64,000 bases of DNA, from positions 2,421,501 to 2,485,500 of the forward strand of contig NC_013422.1 in NCBI RefSeq assembly GCF_000024765.1, given 5' to 3'. The position numbers and the translations under genes were made by a program. Below are positions 1 through 8,854 of this stretch, one piece after another (position 1 is the first letter of the stretch; the number at the start of each line of letters is the position of its first letter). The notes beneath the pieces are model-generated. The model did not search any database, was not told the DNA's origin, and worked only from the letters and a program-made list of their open reading frames with translations. The stretch is from Halothiobacillus neapolitanus c2. Lineage in GTDB: Bacteria > Pseudomonadota > Gammaproteobacteria > Halothiobacillales > Halothiobacillaceae.

Positions 1-1
1 T

Positions 2-145
2 GAGCAGTTTGTTGGCGAGGATGCTGCCGAGGATCGTCATTACTGGGCATTCAATCTGACCCTGGCCTGGACGGCACTGCATGTGCTGACCCATGTCGTG
101 CGCTGGCTGAGACGACGGCGCGTGCTGGGCTCGGACGGGGCGTAA
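2..145 (+). CDS. C-terminal end of an unidentified protein
   Basis: An open frame enters from the left edge and ends at TAA 143-145. It gives 47 residues with a short hydrophobic stretch (WAFNLTLAWTALHVLTHVV) followed by a basic tail (RWLRRRR). This could be the end of a small membrane protein or a peripheral membrane anchor. It faces the convergent nadC gene, which in many gammaproteobacteria lies near ampD/ampE, but nothing visible here is diagnostic of AmpE. A short GC hairpin (180-194) sits between the two stop codons and might terminate one of them. Function not assigned. Confidence 0.5.
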   Translation, partial: EQFVGEDAAEDRHYWAFNLTLAWTALHVLTHVVRWLRRRRVLGSDGA

Positions 146-194
146 AACACCCCGAATCGCGTGCAATCGTAGGCATGAGACCCCTCGATGGGGT

Positions 195-1049
195 TCAGGG
201 CACGATCAGGTAGTCGGACGAAGGGGTGAAACGAAGCGACAGGTCGATGGCCTGAACGTGCTTGGTGATGGCGCCGGTCGAAATGAAATCCACACCGGTC
301 AGGGCAACGTCCCGAACAGTGGACAAATCCACATTGCCTGAAGCTTCGAGTTTGGCCCGACCCTTGTTCGCCGCCACGGCGGCGCGCAATCCGGCCAGAT
401 CGAAATTATCCAGCAGAATCCGGTCAACGCCCGCCGCCAATGCTTCTTCGAGCTGATCGAGGGTTTCAACTTCTACCTCAAGCGGAACATCCGGGTTGAT
501 GGCCCGACTCGCCTGCACTGCTGCCGTGATCGACCCCGCCGCCATGATGTGGTTTTCCTTGAGCAAGACCATGTCATACAACCCCAAGCGATGGTTGAAG
601 CCCCCACCACAGGTAACGGCGTATTTCTGCGCCATGCGCAAACCGGGGATCGTCTTGCGGGTGTCGAGAATGCGTGCCGATGTCCCGCTGATGGCATCGA
701 CATAGGCACGGGTGATCGTCGCCGTGCCGCTTAAGGTTTGCAGAAAGTTCAAGGCCGTGCGCTCGGCCGTCAGCAGCGCGCGTGCCGGTCCATCGAGCGT
801 GCAGATGACACTATCTGCCGGAACGGGATCGCCATCACAGTACAACCACTGAACCAGTGAGCGGTTCGATACACGGCGGAACGCGGTTTCCGCCCAGGCT
901 GTGCCGGCCAACACGCACGATTCCCGCGCCACGATCCGCCCCTGCATCATCTGTTCGGCCGGAACGAGCCGCGCGGAGACATCCCCGCCGCCTATATCTT
1001 CGGTTAGCGCGCGCGTTACATCGTCGGCAATCTGCTGGGAATCAATCAT
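195..1049 (-). CDS. nadC: Quinolinate phosphoribosyltransferase (decarboxylating)
   Basis: Converts quinolinate and PRPP into nicotinate mononucleotide, CO2 and PPi in de novo NAD synthesis, in the cytoplasm. The 284-residue length is typical. Family hallmarks visible: the early EDIGGGDVSA segment, the RILDTRKTIPGLR active-site segment, GGGFNHRLGLYDMVLLKENH, and the C-terminal LEASGNVDLSTVRDVALTGV and FISTGAITKH barrel loops. The ATG at 1049 was preferred over an in-frame GTG one codon upstream. No clear Shine-Dalgarno is visible. The gene is monocistronic here and convergent with the fragment at the left edge. Confidence 0.95.
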   Translation of the reverse strand: MIDSQQIADDVTRALTEDIGGGDVSARLVPAEQMMQGRIVARESCVLAGTAWAETAFRRVSNRSLVQWLYCDGDPVPADSVICTLDGPARALLTAERTALNFLQTLSGTATITRAYVDAISGTSARILDTRKTIPGLRMAQKYAVTCGGGFNHRLGLYDMVLLKENHIMAAGSITAAVQASRAINPDVPLEVEVETLDQLEEALAAGVDRILLDNFDLAGLRAAVAANKGRAKLEASGNVDLSTVRDVALTGVDFISTGAITKHVQAIDLSLRFTPSSDYLIVP

Positions 1050-1243
1050 CACTTTATATTTTCCGGAATTTCAGGGCGTTTACCGTGGATCGCCAGGGGT
1101 ATAGAAGAGAACTCCCTAGTTTAAACCATCTCGCCATCACAGTCCGATAGGCCCCTATGTCGGCAATCGTACCGGAGCATCGGCACTCTTTGCGATAAGC
1201 TTGATGCGTTCCGATTCTTGATTCAGCAGTAGGAGATTTCGCC

Positions 1244-2230
1244 ATGCGTGTTGCCGTGTTCAGTAGCAAACCCTACGATAAGGAAAGTCTGACCCGAGCC
1301 AATGCGGCTTTCGGGCATGAACTGCAATTCTTTGAAGCGGCACTAAATCTCCAAACATGCAGCCTGGCAGAAAATGCCGAGGCCGTCTGTGTGTTTGTGC
1401 ACGATCAGATCGACGCGCATCTGCTGCGCTGTCTGGCGGGGCGGGGCGTCAAGGTCGTTGCCCTGCGTTATGCCGGCTTCAACAACGTCGATCTGCCAGC
1501 CGCGCGTGAAGTGGGCATTGATGTGGTGCGGGTGCCGGCGTACTCACCTTATGCCGTGGCCGAGCATGCGGTGGCGATGATGCTGACGCTCAACCGCCAT
1601 ACCCATCGGGCCTATAACCGGGTGCGCGAAGGCAATTTCGCGCTCAATGGCCTGCTCGGGTTCGATATGAACGGCAAGACGGTCGGCATCGTTGGCACCG
1701 GGCGCATCGGCACCGTACTGGCCCGCATCATGCTCGGCTTCGGCTGCACCGTGCTTGCATACGATCTGTATCCGAACGATGAATGCAAGGCGCTGGGCGT
1801 GCGGTATGTCTCGCTGGATGAACTACTGCCGCAAAGCGACATCATCAGCCTGCACTGCCCGCTCAGTGAGGAAACACGCCACCTCATCGATTCGAAGGCG
1901 ATCGGCAAGATGAAGCGCGGTGCCATGCTGATCAATACGGGTCGCGGGGCTTTGATCGACACCCGTGCAGTGATCGCAGCGCTCAAGCGCGGCCACATCG
2001 GGGCGTTGGGCCTGGATGTGTACGAACAGGAAGAAAATCTGTTCTTCGAAGATCACTCCGAGGAGATCATTCAGGATGATGTGCTTGAACGCCTGATGAC
2101 CTTCCCCAATGTACTGGTTACCGCCCATCAGGGTTTTTTCACCCGAGAGGCGATCGACGCCATTGCCGAGACCACGCTGAATAATCTCAAGCAGGTTGAA
2201 GCGGGTGAGCCCTGCCCGAATCGCCTGTAA
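1244..2230 (+). CDS. ldhA: D-lactate dehydrogenase type 2-hydroxyacid dehydrogenase
   Basis: Cytoplasmic NAD-dependent reduction of pyruvate to D-lactate, or of a related 2-keto acid. The protein has 328 residues, the length of fermentative LdhA. Visible are the Rossmann dinucleotide motif GIVGTGRIGTV (about residues 149-159), the conserved ALRYAGFNNVD and YSPYAVAEHAV segments, the catalytic Arg region INTGRGALIDT, and the catalytic His in the VTAHQGFFTREA segment. An AGGAG ribosome site lies a few bases before the ATG. The gene stands alone and is followed by a hairpin shared with the convergent ompA-type gene. LdhA is the best match by motif; related hydroxyacid dehydrogenases cannot be fully excluded. 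Confidence 0.88.
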   Translation: MRVAVFSSKPYDKESLTRANAAFGHELQFFEAALNLQTCSLAENAEAVCVFVHDQIDAHLLRCLAGRGVKVVALRYAGFNNVDLPAAREVGIDVVRVPAYSPYAVAEHAVAMMLTLNRHTHRAYNRVREGNFALNGLLGFDMNGKTVGIVGTGRIGTVLARIMLGFGCTVLAYDLYPNDECKALGVRYVSLDELLPQSDIISLHCPLSEETRHLIDSKAIGKMKRGAMLINTGRGALIDTRAVIAALKRGHIGALGLDVYEQEENLFFEDHSEEIIQDDVLERLMTFPNVLVTAHQGFFTREAIDAIAETTLNNLKQVEAGEPCPNRL

Positions 2231-2410
2231 ACACAAGCCATCCGTGATCGGCCCGCACGCCGGCTTATGAACGCCCGCATAATGCGAAGCAGGTGTAAGC
2301 CCGCGTTCAGAGATTCCCTTTTCGCCGCAAGGCCCAGATTCGCTCGCGAGGCTATGCGCCATAAGTTGTGCGTGATGGGATGGGTAGAACACGGGCACGG
2401 CCTTATAAAT

Positions 2411-2446
2411 TAAGGGCACCGCGAAAGATTTTCCGAGGTGCCCTTA
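2411..2446. terminator. Bidirectional rho-independent type terminator
   Basis: A perfect 10-bp GC-rich stem (taagggcacc / ggtgccctta) is closed by a 16-nt loop. On the plus strand it is followed by an A-rich run. On the minus strand the stem is followed by A/T-rich sequence (aatttataagg). It lies between two convergent stop codons (2230 and 2495), so it can serve both the dehydrogenase gene and the OmpA-family gene. Confidence 0.7.
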
Positions 2447-2494
2447 AAAATAAGAGGCAGAAATTGCCCGCACTCGGGCAGATGCGATCCGCGC

Positions 2495-3616
2495 TTATTT
2501 CGTACCTGAAACATCCACTTCAACCCGACGATCGGGTTGTAAGCAGGCAATGAGCGCAGGGGTGGCTTTTGAGCCCACGCAATCGCCTGGTTTGGTCACG
2601 GGATCCGCACCATCAACGCCTTTGGCGCTGATTTTATGGGCAGGGATTTGCCCGGAGCTAATCAGATAATCTTTGACCGCTTCGGCGCGACGGGTTGAAA
2701 GCTTCAAATTATAAGCATGGGAGCCAATTCGATCCGTGTGGCCGATGACCATGATTTGATCATAATCAGTACCATTTAAATCGCGAGCCAATTGATCAAG
2801 CGCCCGCTTACCTGCTGGTTTTACAACCGATTTATTGAAATCAAACAGCGAATCGGCACTGAGCGTCACTTTCTTGGGCGCGTGTCGTTCAACCACAGGG
2901 GCTGGCGTTGCAATAGCGGCAAGCGGGGCGGGTGCCAAAGCCGGCTCGCGGGCTTTCTGGCCAAAACGATAGACCAGGCCCGCCGAGATTAAATCAATAT
3001 CCCCTTTATTGCCGACCGCGTCGTTAATCCGATAGCGTTCGACTTCAGCGCGCACATCCAATGATTCGGTCAGGGCGTATTGCACCCCCACGCCAAACTT
3101 GTAATTGGTATCGCGCGCGCTGGGGCTTGGGTTGGTCACCAGCACGGCACCGGTGCCGACAAATTGATCCTGCGCCTTGGCATAGTTCACACCGACTCGG
3201 CCAAATAGCGAAAACTTGTCGGTAATGGGCCACAATCCCACCACATCCAAGTTCACCCCTTGGAGTTTGATCTCGCCGGTTAAAGTGCCTTGTGGTGTGG
3301 TGTAGGCCGTATAACCAAATTTACCCAAATTAAAGTAGCCACCTTCCAGGGCGAAATAGCGATTGAACTGATAACCCCCGTACAACTTGTAGCCGATGCT
3401 GCGATCATCATTGGTGAGGGCGTTTGTGGTGAAGCCCGAGCCCAAAAGATTGCGCGTGATGCGGTCATTATCGATCGTCGCGCGCGATTGCCCTGCATTG
3501 GCGCCAATGTACCAGCCAGAATCATCTGCCGCGGCCATCGGGCCTGCCATCATGGCGATGACCAATAAACTCAAAGTAGCCGTTATTTGGCTGCTTTTAA
3601 CTTTTCTTAGTTTCAT
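2495..3616 (-). CDS. OmpA-family outer membrane protein
   Basis: A 373-residue outer membrane protein. A Sec signal peptide (to about residue 30, ending PMAAADD) is followed by an OmpA-like eight-strand beta-barrel (GWYIGANAGQSRA ... SAGLVYRFG). A Pro/Ala linker then leads to a C-terminal OmpA peptidoglycan-binding domain (VTLSADSLFDFNKSVVKPAGK ... VIGHTDRIGSHAYNLKLSTRRAEAV). The start at 3616 is chosen because GGAGC lies six bases upstream; the upstream ATG at 3643 lacks this. It probably tethers the outer membrane to the cell wall. The conserved NxxLSxxRA-type segment appears as NLKLSTRRAE. Monocistronic. Confidence 0.9.
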   Translation of the reverse strand: MKLRKVKSSQITATLSLLVIAMMAGPMAAADDSGWYIGANAGQSRATIDNDRITRNLLGSGFTTNALTNDDRSIGYKLYGGYQFNRYFALEGGYFNLGKFGYTAYTTPQGTLTGEIKLQGVNLDVVGLWPITDKFSLFGRVGVNYAKAQDQFVGTGAVLVTNPSPSARDTNYKFGVGVQYALTESLDVRAEVERYRINDAVGNKGDIDLISAGLVYRFGQKAREPALAPAPLAAIATPAPVVERHAPKKVTLSADSLFDFNKSVVKPAGKRALDQLARDLNGTDYDQIMVIGHTDRIGSHAYNLKLSTRRAEAVKDYLISSGQIPAHKISAKGVDGADPVTKPGDCVGSKATPALIACLQPDRRVEVDVSGTK

Positions 3617-3757
3617 TTTTTGCTCCAAGCGGATGATATGCATTGAATCAATGCAGTGATCTCGGGTAATGGGTTGTTATTCATGGTTTTGCTCCTTGCC
3701 TCATTGAGCCAGCCGATGGGAATGCCACAGGCTGGGCATGGAGAACAACGCTCTGTG

Positions 3758-5749
3758 TTAAGGCGCAGGGACGTTAATCACGGTATTGGTCATGGTGAGC
3801 GATGCATTTAATCCCACCGCGCGGCCATTGAGCGTCACTAAGGCCGCATTCCCGGCCGTGGAGAATGCAACACCGGCATAGGCCAAGATATTGCCCACCA
3901 TGGTGCCGCCGCCTGCCGCATTAATGGTGGCTGAGCTACCCACTTGCCAAAACACATTTTTAGCTTGCGCGCCGTTAATCAGCTGAACGCTCATGGGTAA
4001 GCCGGGGCCGCCAACGGTCAATGTGCTGGCCATCTGGAATACCCACACCGCGTTCGCATTGCCTTGGCCATCCAATACGAGATTAGAGCCGGTGATTTGG
4101 TAGGAGCCCAGTGCTGACTGGTAAATACCCGGTGCCAAAGTTAAGCCGCCCAGTTGATCTGTACCCAAATCAAGGCCACCTGGCAGCTGGGCCGGGGTTA
4201 GCTTGTTGTAGGCTGTTTGCGCATCGCTAAGCGCTTGAGTTGCAATGTTGCATGAGGTTGGGTTAACCGTCACAGCCGTAGGGCCGGTGGTCGATGTGGT
4301 GCAGGTATAAATCTTACCGTTAACCGTGCCGATATTTGAGCCGGTTTCGGTATAAATATCGAGCGCATCATGAAACCCGGTCACAGAGGTGGTCGTGGTG
4401 GCCGTCGTGCCAAGATCCCCATTGATCACGGTATTGATACCTTGATTAGTGGTGCCTGCCGTGCCGCCCAAATTACCAAAGGTGCTGGCTGAACCCAATG
4501 AAACCGCGCCCGGTGCAAGCCCGCTGCCGGTGGTGAAAGTCCATGGATTAGGCATGCTGCCGGGTGCCAGTGCATTACCGGCTAAATCTTTGGCACCGGT
4601 AATGGTGGCCGTGTAGGTTGTGTTGGCAAGCAAGTCACTGGCCGGGGTGAACGAGGCAACCAGGGTTTGCGGGTTATAACTCACGGCGCCGGTTAACGGC
4701 GTACCGATCGGCGGGCCACTCACCTGGAGCGAGAAATTGGCCGTCGTCAGCGTTAACGGATCCATTGCCTCACTAAATGTGGCATTAACCGGCGTATTCA
4801 GAGCCACATTAGTGGCCTGATCAGCCGGGTTTTCCAGCACGATTGTGGGCGGTGTGGTATCGGGTGTGGTGGTCGTAAATTGCCAAACGTAATTGCTGGC
4901 TGCCGGCAGGGGCGCTTGATTACCCGCCAGAGCATTGCCGGCTACATCGGTTGCTGCCGTGGTGATGGTTCCCGTGTAGGTTGTGCCATTGTCAAGCACC
5001 GCATTGGGGCGGAAAATCGCCGTTTTGCTCCCGACATCGTACGTGACAACACCCGATACAGGGGAAACACAAGGTGCGGCACAGGTTAAAGCAAAGGTTC
5101 CGCTGGCTGTGATCGACGCGGGGGCCATCGCCTCTGAAAAAGTAGCTGTTATTGCCGTGTTCGCTGCAACATTCGCGGTTGGGCCCGGAATGGTGGTAAC
5201 CGGTACGGTGTAAATGACGCTGGGGCGCGTGGTATCTGACGTGATCCCGGTGGTAAATCGCCACACATAAGGCGCTGCTAAAGCTAAACCCGAGGCCAAA
5301 CTCGTAGCCCCGGTTACCGTGGCCGTATATTGGGTTGCGGCGGTAAGATCGGTGGGTGATGCGAACGTTGCCACCCGGTTGGTGCTATCGAGGGTAACTG
5401 TACCGGCGGGGCTAACACAAGGCGCGGCACAGGTAACAGTGAAACTTGCGCCACCGGTGATGGCTGCCATGGGCTCACTAAATGCAGCGGTAATCAGTGT
5501 GTTGTTTACCGGGACACCCGTGGCGTTGTGGAGGGGGGCGACAGCGGTTACGGTGGGCGGCGCTGGCGGTACAACCGGCGGTATAACAGGCGGTACGACA
5601 GGTGGTACAGCAGGCGCTGGCGCTTGCACAGCACCACCGGCGCCTAAAATGGGCGCTTGCCCGCCGCCGCCACAACCGGCCAATAACGCAGTCAACGCCA
5701 AGGCGGATAGCCAAGGCAATGGCTTGTAAAAGCGTTCAAATTTTTTCAT
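3758..5749 (-). CDS. Ig-repeat lipoprotein with DUF3494 ice-binding-like domain
   Basis: A 663-residue predicted lipoprotein (lipobox LLAGC near residue 26, then GGGG). A Pro/Val/Ile-rich linker precedes three Ig-like domains of the Big_5/SbsA type, each with the signature ITAAFSEPM / ITATFSEAM / VNATFSEAM and ending WxFTTG. The C-terminal ~250 residues form a DUF3494 domain (VSLGSASTFGNLGG, INGDLG, LAPGIYQ, WVFQMASTLTV, KNVFWQVGSSATI, GNILAYAGV, LNGRAVGLNA). DUF3494 includes ice-binding proteins and adhesins; here a surface adhesin role is as likely as ice binding. AAGGA precedes the ATG. Neighbouring IS66 and the accessory context suggest horizontal acquisition, which is an inference. Confidence 0.85.
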   Translation of the reverse strand: MKKFERFYKPLPWLSALALTALLAGCGGGGQAPILGAGGAVQAPAPAVPPVVPPVIPPVVPPAPPTVTAVAPLHNATGVPVNNTLITAAFSEPMAAITGGASFTVTCAAPCVSPAGTVTLDSTNRVATFASPTDLTAATQYTATVTGATSLASGLALAAPYVWRFTTGITSDTTRPSVIYTVPVTTIPGPTANVAANTAITATFSEAMAPASITASGTFALTCAAPCVSPVSGVVTYDVGSKTAIFRPNAVLDNGTTYTGTITTAATDVAGNALAGNQAPLPAASNYVWQFTTTTPDTTPPTIVLENPADQATNVALNTPVNATFSEAMDPLTLTTANFSLQVSGPPIGTPLTGAVSYNPQTLVASFTPASDLLANTTYTATITGAKDLAGNALAPGSMPNPWTFTTGSGLAPGAVSLGSASTFGNLGGTAGTTNQGINTVINGDLGTTATTTTSVTGFHDALDIYTETGSNIGTVNGKIYTCTTSTTGPTAVTVNPTSCNIATQALSDAQTAYNKLTPAQLPGGLDLGTDQLGGLTLAPGIYQSALGSYQITGSNLVLDGQGNANAVWVFQMASTLTVGGPGLPMSVQLINGAQAKNVFWQVGSSATINAAGGGTMVGNILAYAGVAFSTAGNAALVTLNGRAVGLNASLTMTNTVINVPAP

Positions 5750-6024
5750 TTTTAATCCTTATCTAATCTTAAGAGTCATTGTTGACAGGAGCCCATCAGC
5801 GCTCAATAAGCACTTGCAAGAACCGCAGAGTGTTTATTTGCTGCTAAGTGTTGCAACTTACGGGGATAAACTCTGTGCGTTAGCACACGTAGTGCTAAAA
5901 ATCCTGGTGCGGAGCTTGAAAATACCCAATACCTCCAACGCCCCAACAAGGGGTGCCATGGGTATTTCAAACGGGTGCCAGTTGTTTGAGGCGTGCACAC
6001 TGCACGAGGGGCTATAAAGCTTGC

Positions 6025-6054
6025 TTAAGGTGTTGCACCGTTGCTCTTGTCTTG
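6025..6054 (-). pseudogene. Severed 3' end of the small lipoprotein gene at 8591-8770
   Basis: Removing the IS66 element and one copy of its target duplication rejoins this piece to the lipoprotein reading frame. The frame then reads QDKSNGATP and a TAA at 6025-6027. The insertion therefore separated the last six codons from the gene. The protein now stops at a TAA supplied by the IS terminal repeat. Confidence 0.8.
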
Positions 6055-6103
6055 GTAAGCGTCCGGCCGCCCCACCTGTTCTGACGGGTATAGAGTAGGG
6101 TAC

Positions 6104-6134
6104 AAAGTGTCCACCTATTTTTAGTGGACACTTT
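6104..6134 (+). promoter_or_regulatory. Hairpin directly before tnpA start codon
   Basis: An 11-bp perfect inverted repeat (aaagtgtccac / gtggacacttt) with a 9-nt loop ends one base before the tnpA ATG at 6136. No ribosome site is visible between stem and start, so the structure would mask the start region. It may limit transposase translation or block read-in from outside. This role is inferred from position only. Confidence 0.45.
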
Positions 6135-6135
6135 T

Positions 6136-6477
6136 ATGAACCCGACACCATCTGCTCGCCAGCGGCGCTACCATCCTGCTGAATTCAAGGCTCAACTGAT
6201 TACCCTATGTCAGCAACCCGGTGCATCGGTTGCCGGTGTGGCACTGGCGCACGGGGTGAATGCCAACCTGTTGCGTCGCTGGATTCGTCAACAGGCAGGC
6301 TCGATGCCCCGATCAGTACCGACTCTGGTGCCGATTGAGCTTGCCGCACCGGTCGCTGTGCCAACCGACGATGCTTTGAGTCTTGAGATTAACACGAGCT
6401 CGGCTCGTGTCACGATCCACTGCCCGGCATCCCGTGTAGATGCCTGTGCCCGCCTGCTCGGGCGGTGGCTCAAATGA
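6136..6477 (+). CDS. tnpA: IS66 accessory protein TnpA (helix-turn-helix)
   Basis: A 113-residue protein of the IS66 Orf1 family. The HTH segment reads YHPAEFKAQLITLCQQPGAS with VAGVALAHGVNANLLRRWI. The C-terminal half is the usual variable part. ATG 6136 was chosen over the in-frame GTG 6124, which lies inside the upstream hairpin. Its TGA overlaps the ATG of tnpB (ATGA at 6474-6477), which suggests translational coupling. Confidence 0.9.
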   Translation: MNPTPSARQRRYHPAEFKAQLITLCQQPGASVAGVALAHGVNANLLRRWIRQQAGSMPRSVPTLVPIELAAPVAVPTDDALSLEINTSSARVTIHCPASRVDACARLLGRWLK

Positions 6478-6812
6478 TTCGCCCCGAACAGGTGTTCCTG
6501 ATCGTGGAACCGGTGGATATGCGCTGGGGTATTGAACGCCTGTCGCAACAGGTGCAATCCCTGCTGCACCGGTCCCCTTGTGATGGTACCGCTTATGGGT
6601 TTACCAACCGCGCCCGATCCCGACTCAAACTTCTGATCTGGGATGGCACGGGGGTGTGGCTCTGTCAGCGCCGGTTGCACCGGGGGCATTTTTATTGGCC
6701 AAAGCCCGGGGATGATCGGTTTATCATGAGTGCCGAACACTGGCAGTGGCTGACCACCGGGGTTGACTGGCAGAGGCTCTGCGCCAAGCCACAGGCCCAC
6801 TGGCAAGTGTGA
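6474..6812 (+). CDS. tnpB: IS66 Orf2 protein TnpB
   Basis: A 112-residue protein typical of IS66 Orf2 (YP_ family TnpB). The motifs FLIVEPVDMRWGIERLS, GTAYGFTNRARSRLKLLIWDGTGVWLCQRRLHRGHFYWP are all in place; the usual KALYWDxxG block appears as KLLIWDGTG. Translation starts at the ATGA overlap with tnpA. The gene appears intact. TnpB is required for IS66 transposition together with TnpA and TnpC, but its biochemical role is unknown. Confidence 0.93.
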   Translation: MIRPEQVFLIVEPVDMRWGIERLSQQVQSLLHRSPCDGTAYGFTNRARSRLKLLIWDGTGVWLCQRRLHRGHFYWPKPGDDRFIMSAEHWQWLTTGVDWQRLCAKPQAHWQV

Positions 6813-6877
6813 GATTTTTCAGGATTTCGTCTTGAAAAATCAGCACATGCAGCCTGGGGTTTGGTATAATCAACCTC

Positions 6878-8555
6878 ATGATTTCAAACGCAGAAACCGG
6901 TCATTCATCCCCTGAAACGCCCTCCGTGGCGTGGCTGATTGCGCAACTGGAACTGCGGGATTCTGAGTTGGCAAAACTTGATGCGGCACTGGTGCAACGC
7001 AATCAAGACATCCGCCATTTAACCCAAAATCTTCATGCCAAAGACATCAAGATCAAGGCACTCACCCATGAACTGGCGTATTACCGCCGTATCCGCTTCG
7101 GGGCCAAAACCGAGGCCATGAGTGCCGAGCAACTGCACCTGTTCGAAGACGATCTGGCCGAGGACATCGCTGCCGTTGAGGCCGAGTTATCACCCCCGGC
7201 AGATGCCCCGCCTAAACCCCGCCGTAAGGCCGGTCGGCAGCCTCTGCCCGATCATCTGCCGCGTGAAACCCATGTCCATGAACCCGATTCCTGTCAGTGC
7301 GGCCAGTGTGGTGCCCATCTGGTCAAGATCGGTGAGGACGTCACCGAAAAGCTCAATATCATTCCCGCCCGATTCTTTGTCGAACGGCATGTCTATCCCA
7401 AATACGCCTGCCGATCCTGTCAAACCATCACGGCCGAACCCAGCGCACCCACCATCATCGATGGCGGTATGGCCGCCCCTGGCCTGCTGGCCTGGGTGGC
7501 GGTCAGCAAATATGTCGATCACCTGCCGCTCTATCGGTTAGAACAGATTGCCCAGCGTAGTGATGTGCATCTCTCACGCAGCACGATGAGTGAATGGATT
7601 GGCCGCATCGGTGTGGCTCTGCAACCCCTGGCCGATCGCTTGAGTGAATTACTCAAACAGCGGGCGGTACTGCATGCCGATGAAACCCCGGTACAGCAAC
7701 TCGATCCGCTGGCCGGTAAAACCCCAAGTTATCTATCTGGGAGCTTATCTTTGGGCCTATCGCAGCAATAGCCTGGATGCGGGGCCGCCGATCGTGGTGT
7801 TCGACTATCAAACCGGCCGCAGTGGTCAACATGCCGCCGAGTTTCTTCAGCACTGGCCAGCCAATGGACCAACCAATGGACCAACCAATGGACCAACCAA
7901 TGTACCAACCAATGGACCAACCAATGGACCAACCAATGGGCAAGGCACCTTGATGGTCGATGACTACAGCGGGTACAAAGCCCTGTTCCGTGCGGGCGTG
8001 ACCGAGCTTGGCTGCTGGGCCCATGCCCGGCGCAAGTTCTTTGATCTGCACAAGGCCAGCAATCATCCGGTTGCGCACGAGGCACTGTCGCGGATTGCCC
8101 GGTTGTATCTTGCAGAAGAAGAGGCCCAAGGCATGGACATTGCGGGGCGGATGCAACACCGTGCCCTGCACAGCCTGCCGCAGTTGCAGGACATGCACCA
8201 GTGGCTCACTGGCCTGCGGCCCGGTGTGGCCAACGGCGGCGCACTGGCCAAGGCCATTGACTATACCAAGAAGCGCTGGCCGGCATTGATCCGCTACGCC
8301 CAAACCGGCCACCTACCGATCGACAACAACCCGATAGAAAATGCCATTCGTCCGATTGCCCTCGGCAAGAAGAACTGGTTGTTCGCCGGCAGTGAACGGG
8401 CAGGCAAACGTGCGGCAGCGATTCAGAGTCTGTTCGCCACCGCCAAGCTCAACGACATTGAACCGGCTGCCTGGTTGAAAGACACCCTCGAAAAACTACC
8501 CACCTGGCCCAACAGCCGCATCGATGAACTGTTGCCCTTCAGGCAGAAAGCATAA
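6878..8555 (+). pseudogene. tnpC: IS66 transposase TnpC, frameshifted
   Basis: The DDE transposase of IS66, normally one frame of about 510-530 residues. The N-terminal leucine-rich coil, the zinc-binding segment (CQCGQCGAHL ... YACRSCQT) and the first catalytic Asp (LHADETPVQQLDPLAGKT) are in one frame, which stops at 7771. The rest (YLWAYRSN, MVDDYSGYKALF, CWAHARRKFFDL, PIDNNPIENAIRPIALGKKNWLFAGS) continues in the +1 frame to 8555. The shift lies near the A4-C4 run at 7718-7725; removing one base there would rejoin the frames. A 12-bp tandem repeat also sits inside the catalytic domain. The element is probably not autonomous unless the shift is a sequencing error. Confidence 0.85.
7861..7940 (+). 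repeat. 12-bp tandem repeat (NGPT)n inside tnpC
   Basis: Six full copies of a 12-bp unit (ccaatggaccaa; one copy has a T for G at 7903) and a partial seventh encode Asn-Gly-Pro-Thr repeats. They lie between FLQHW and QGTLMVDDYSG, two segments that adjoin in IS66 transposases. The repeat keeps frame, so it is an in-frame expansion within the DDE domain. Confidence 0.9.
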
Positions 8556-8590
8556 ACGACCCAAGTTTCAAAGGTGGAGCGGCTGGACGC

Positions 8591-8770
8591 TTACTTGTCT
8601 TGGAGTTGGTCGCCCGCTTTTTCGATTTGCTGCCCGGTTTTATCGACCGCGCCATCCAAGGCCTTGCCCGCTTTTTCAGCGGGGCCTTCAGGCTTGCTGC
8701 AGCCAGATAGCATTGCCATCAGCATGCCGGTCAGGGCAAAAGTGGTGATTGTTTTTCCGAGTGTATTCAT
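8591..8770 (-). CDS. Small Cys-anchored lipoprotein, C-terminus clipped by IS66
   Basis: A 59-residue lipoprotein. Signal peptide and lipobox (LMAMLSGC) are followed by a charged helical tail (SKPEGPAEKAGKALDGAVDK ... QIEKAGDQLQDK). Similar short lipoproteins of unknown function are common in proteobacteria and are often stress-linked. ATG 8770 opens the signal peptide. The stop codon TAA lies within the IS66 terminal repeat; the native frame continued for six more residues (SNGATP, now at 6025-6046). Loss of six terminal residues may be tolerated. Confidence 0.75.
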   Translation of the reverse strand: MNTLGKTITTFALTGMLMAMLSGCSKPEGPAEKAGKALDGAVDKTGQQIEKAGDQLQDK

Positions 8771-8854
8771 AAGGTTCGCCTTGTTTCCCTTGCAAAAAAA
8801 ATAAAAGGTTTGGCCGTGTCCAGTTGTGGGTAACAAATGCCAAATAAAGAATGG

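Larger units (their letters stand above)
6055..8594 (+). mobile_element. IS66-family insertion sequence, complete ends
   Basis: A 2540-bp element with three genes in the classic IS66 order (tnpA, tnpB, tnpC). Terminal inverted repeats at 6055-6076 and 8573-8594 both start GTAAGCGTCC, with 20 of 22 positions matching. It is flanked by perfect 8-bp direct repeats TTGTCTTG at 6047-6054 and 8595-8602, the size IS66 elements generate. The perfect duplications suggest a recent insertion, although tnpC is frameshifted. The target was the 3' end of a small lipoprotein gene. Confidence 0.95.
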
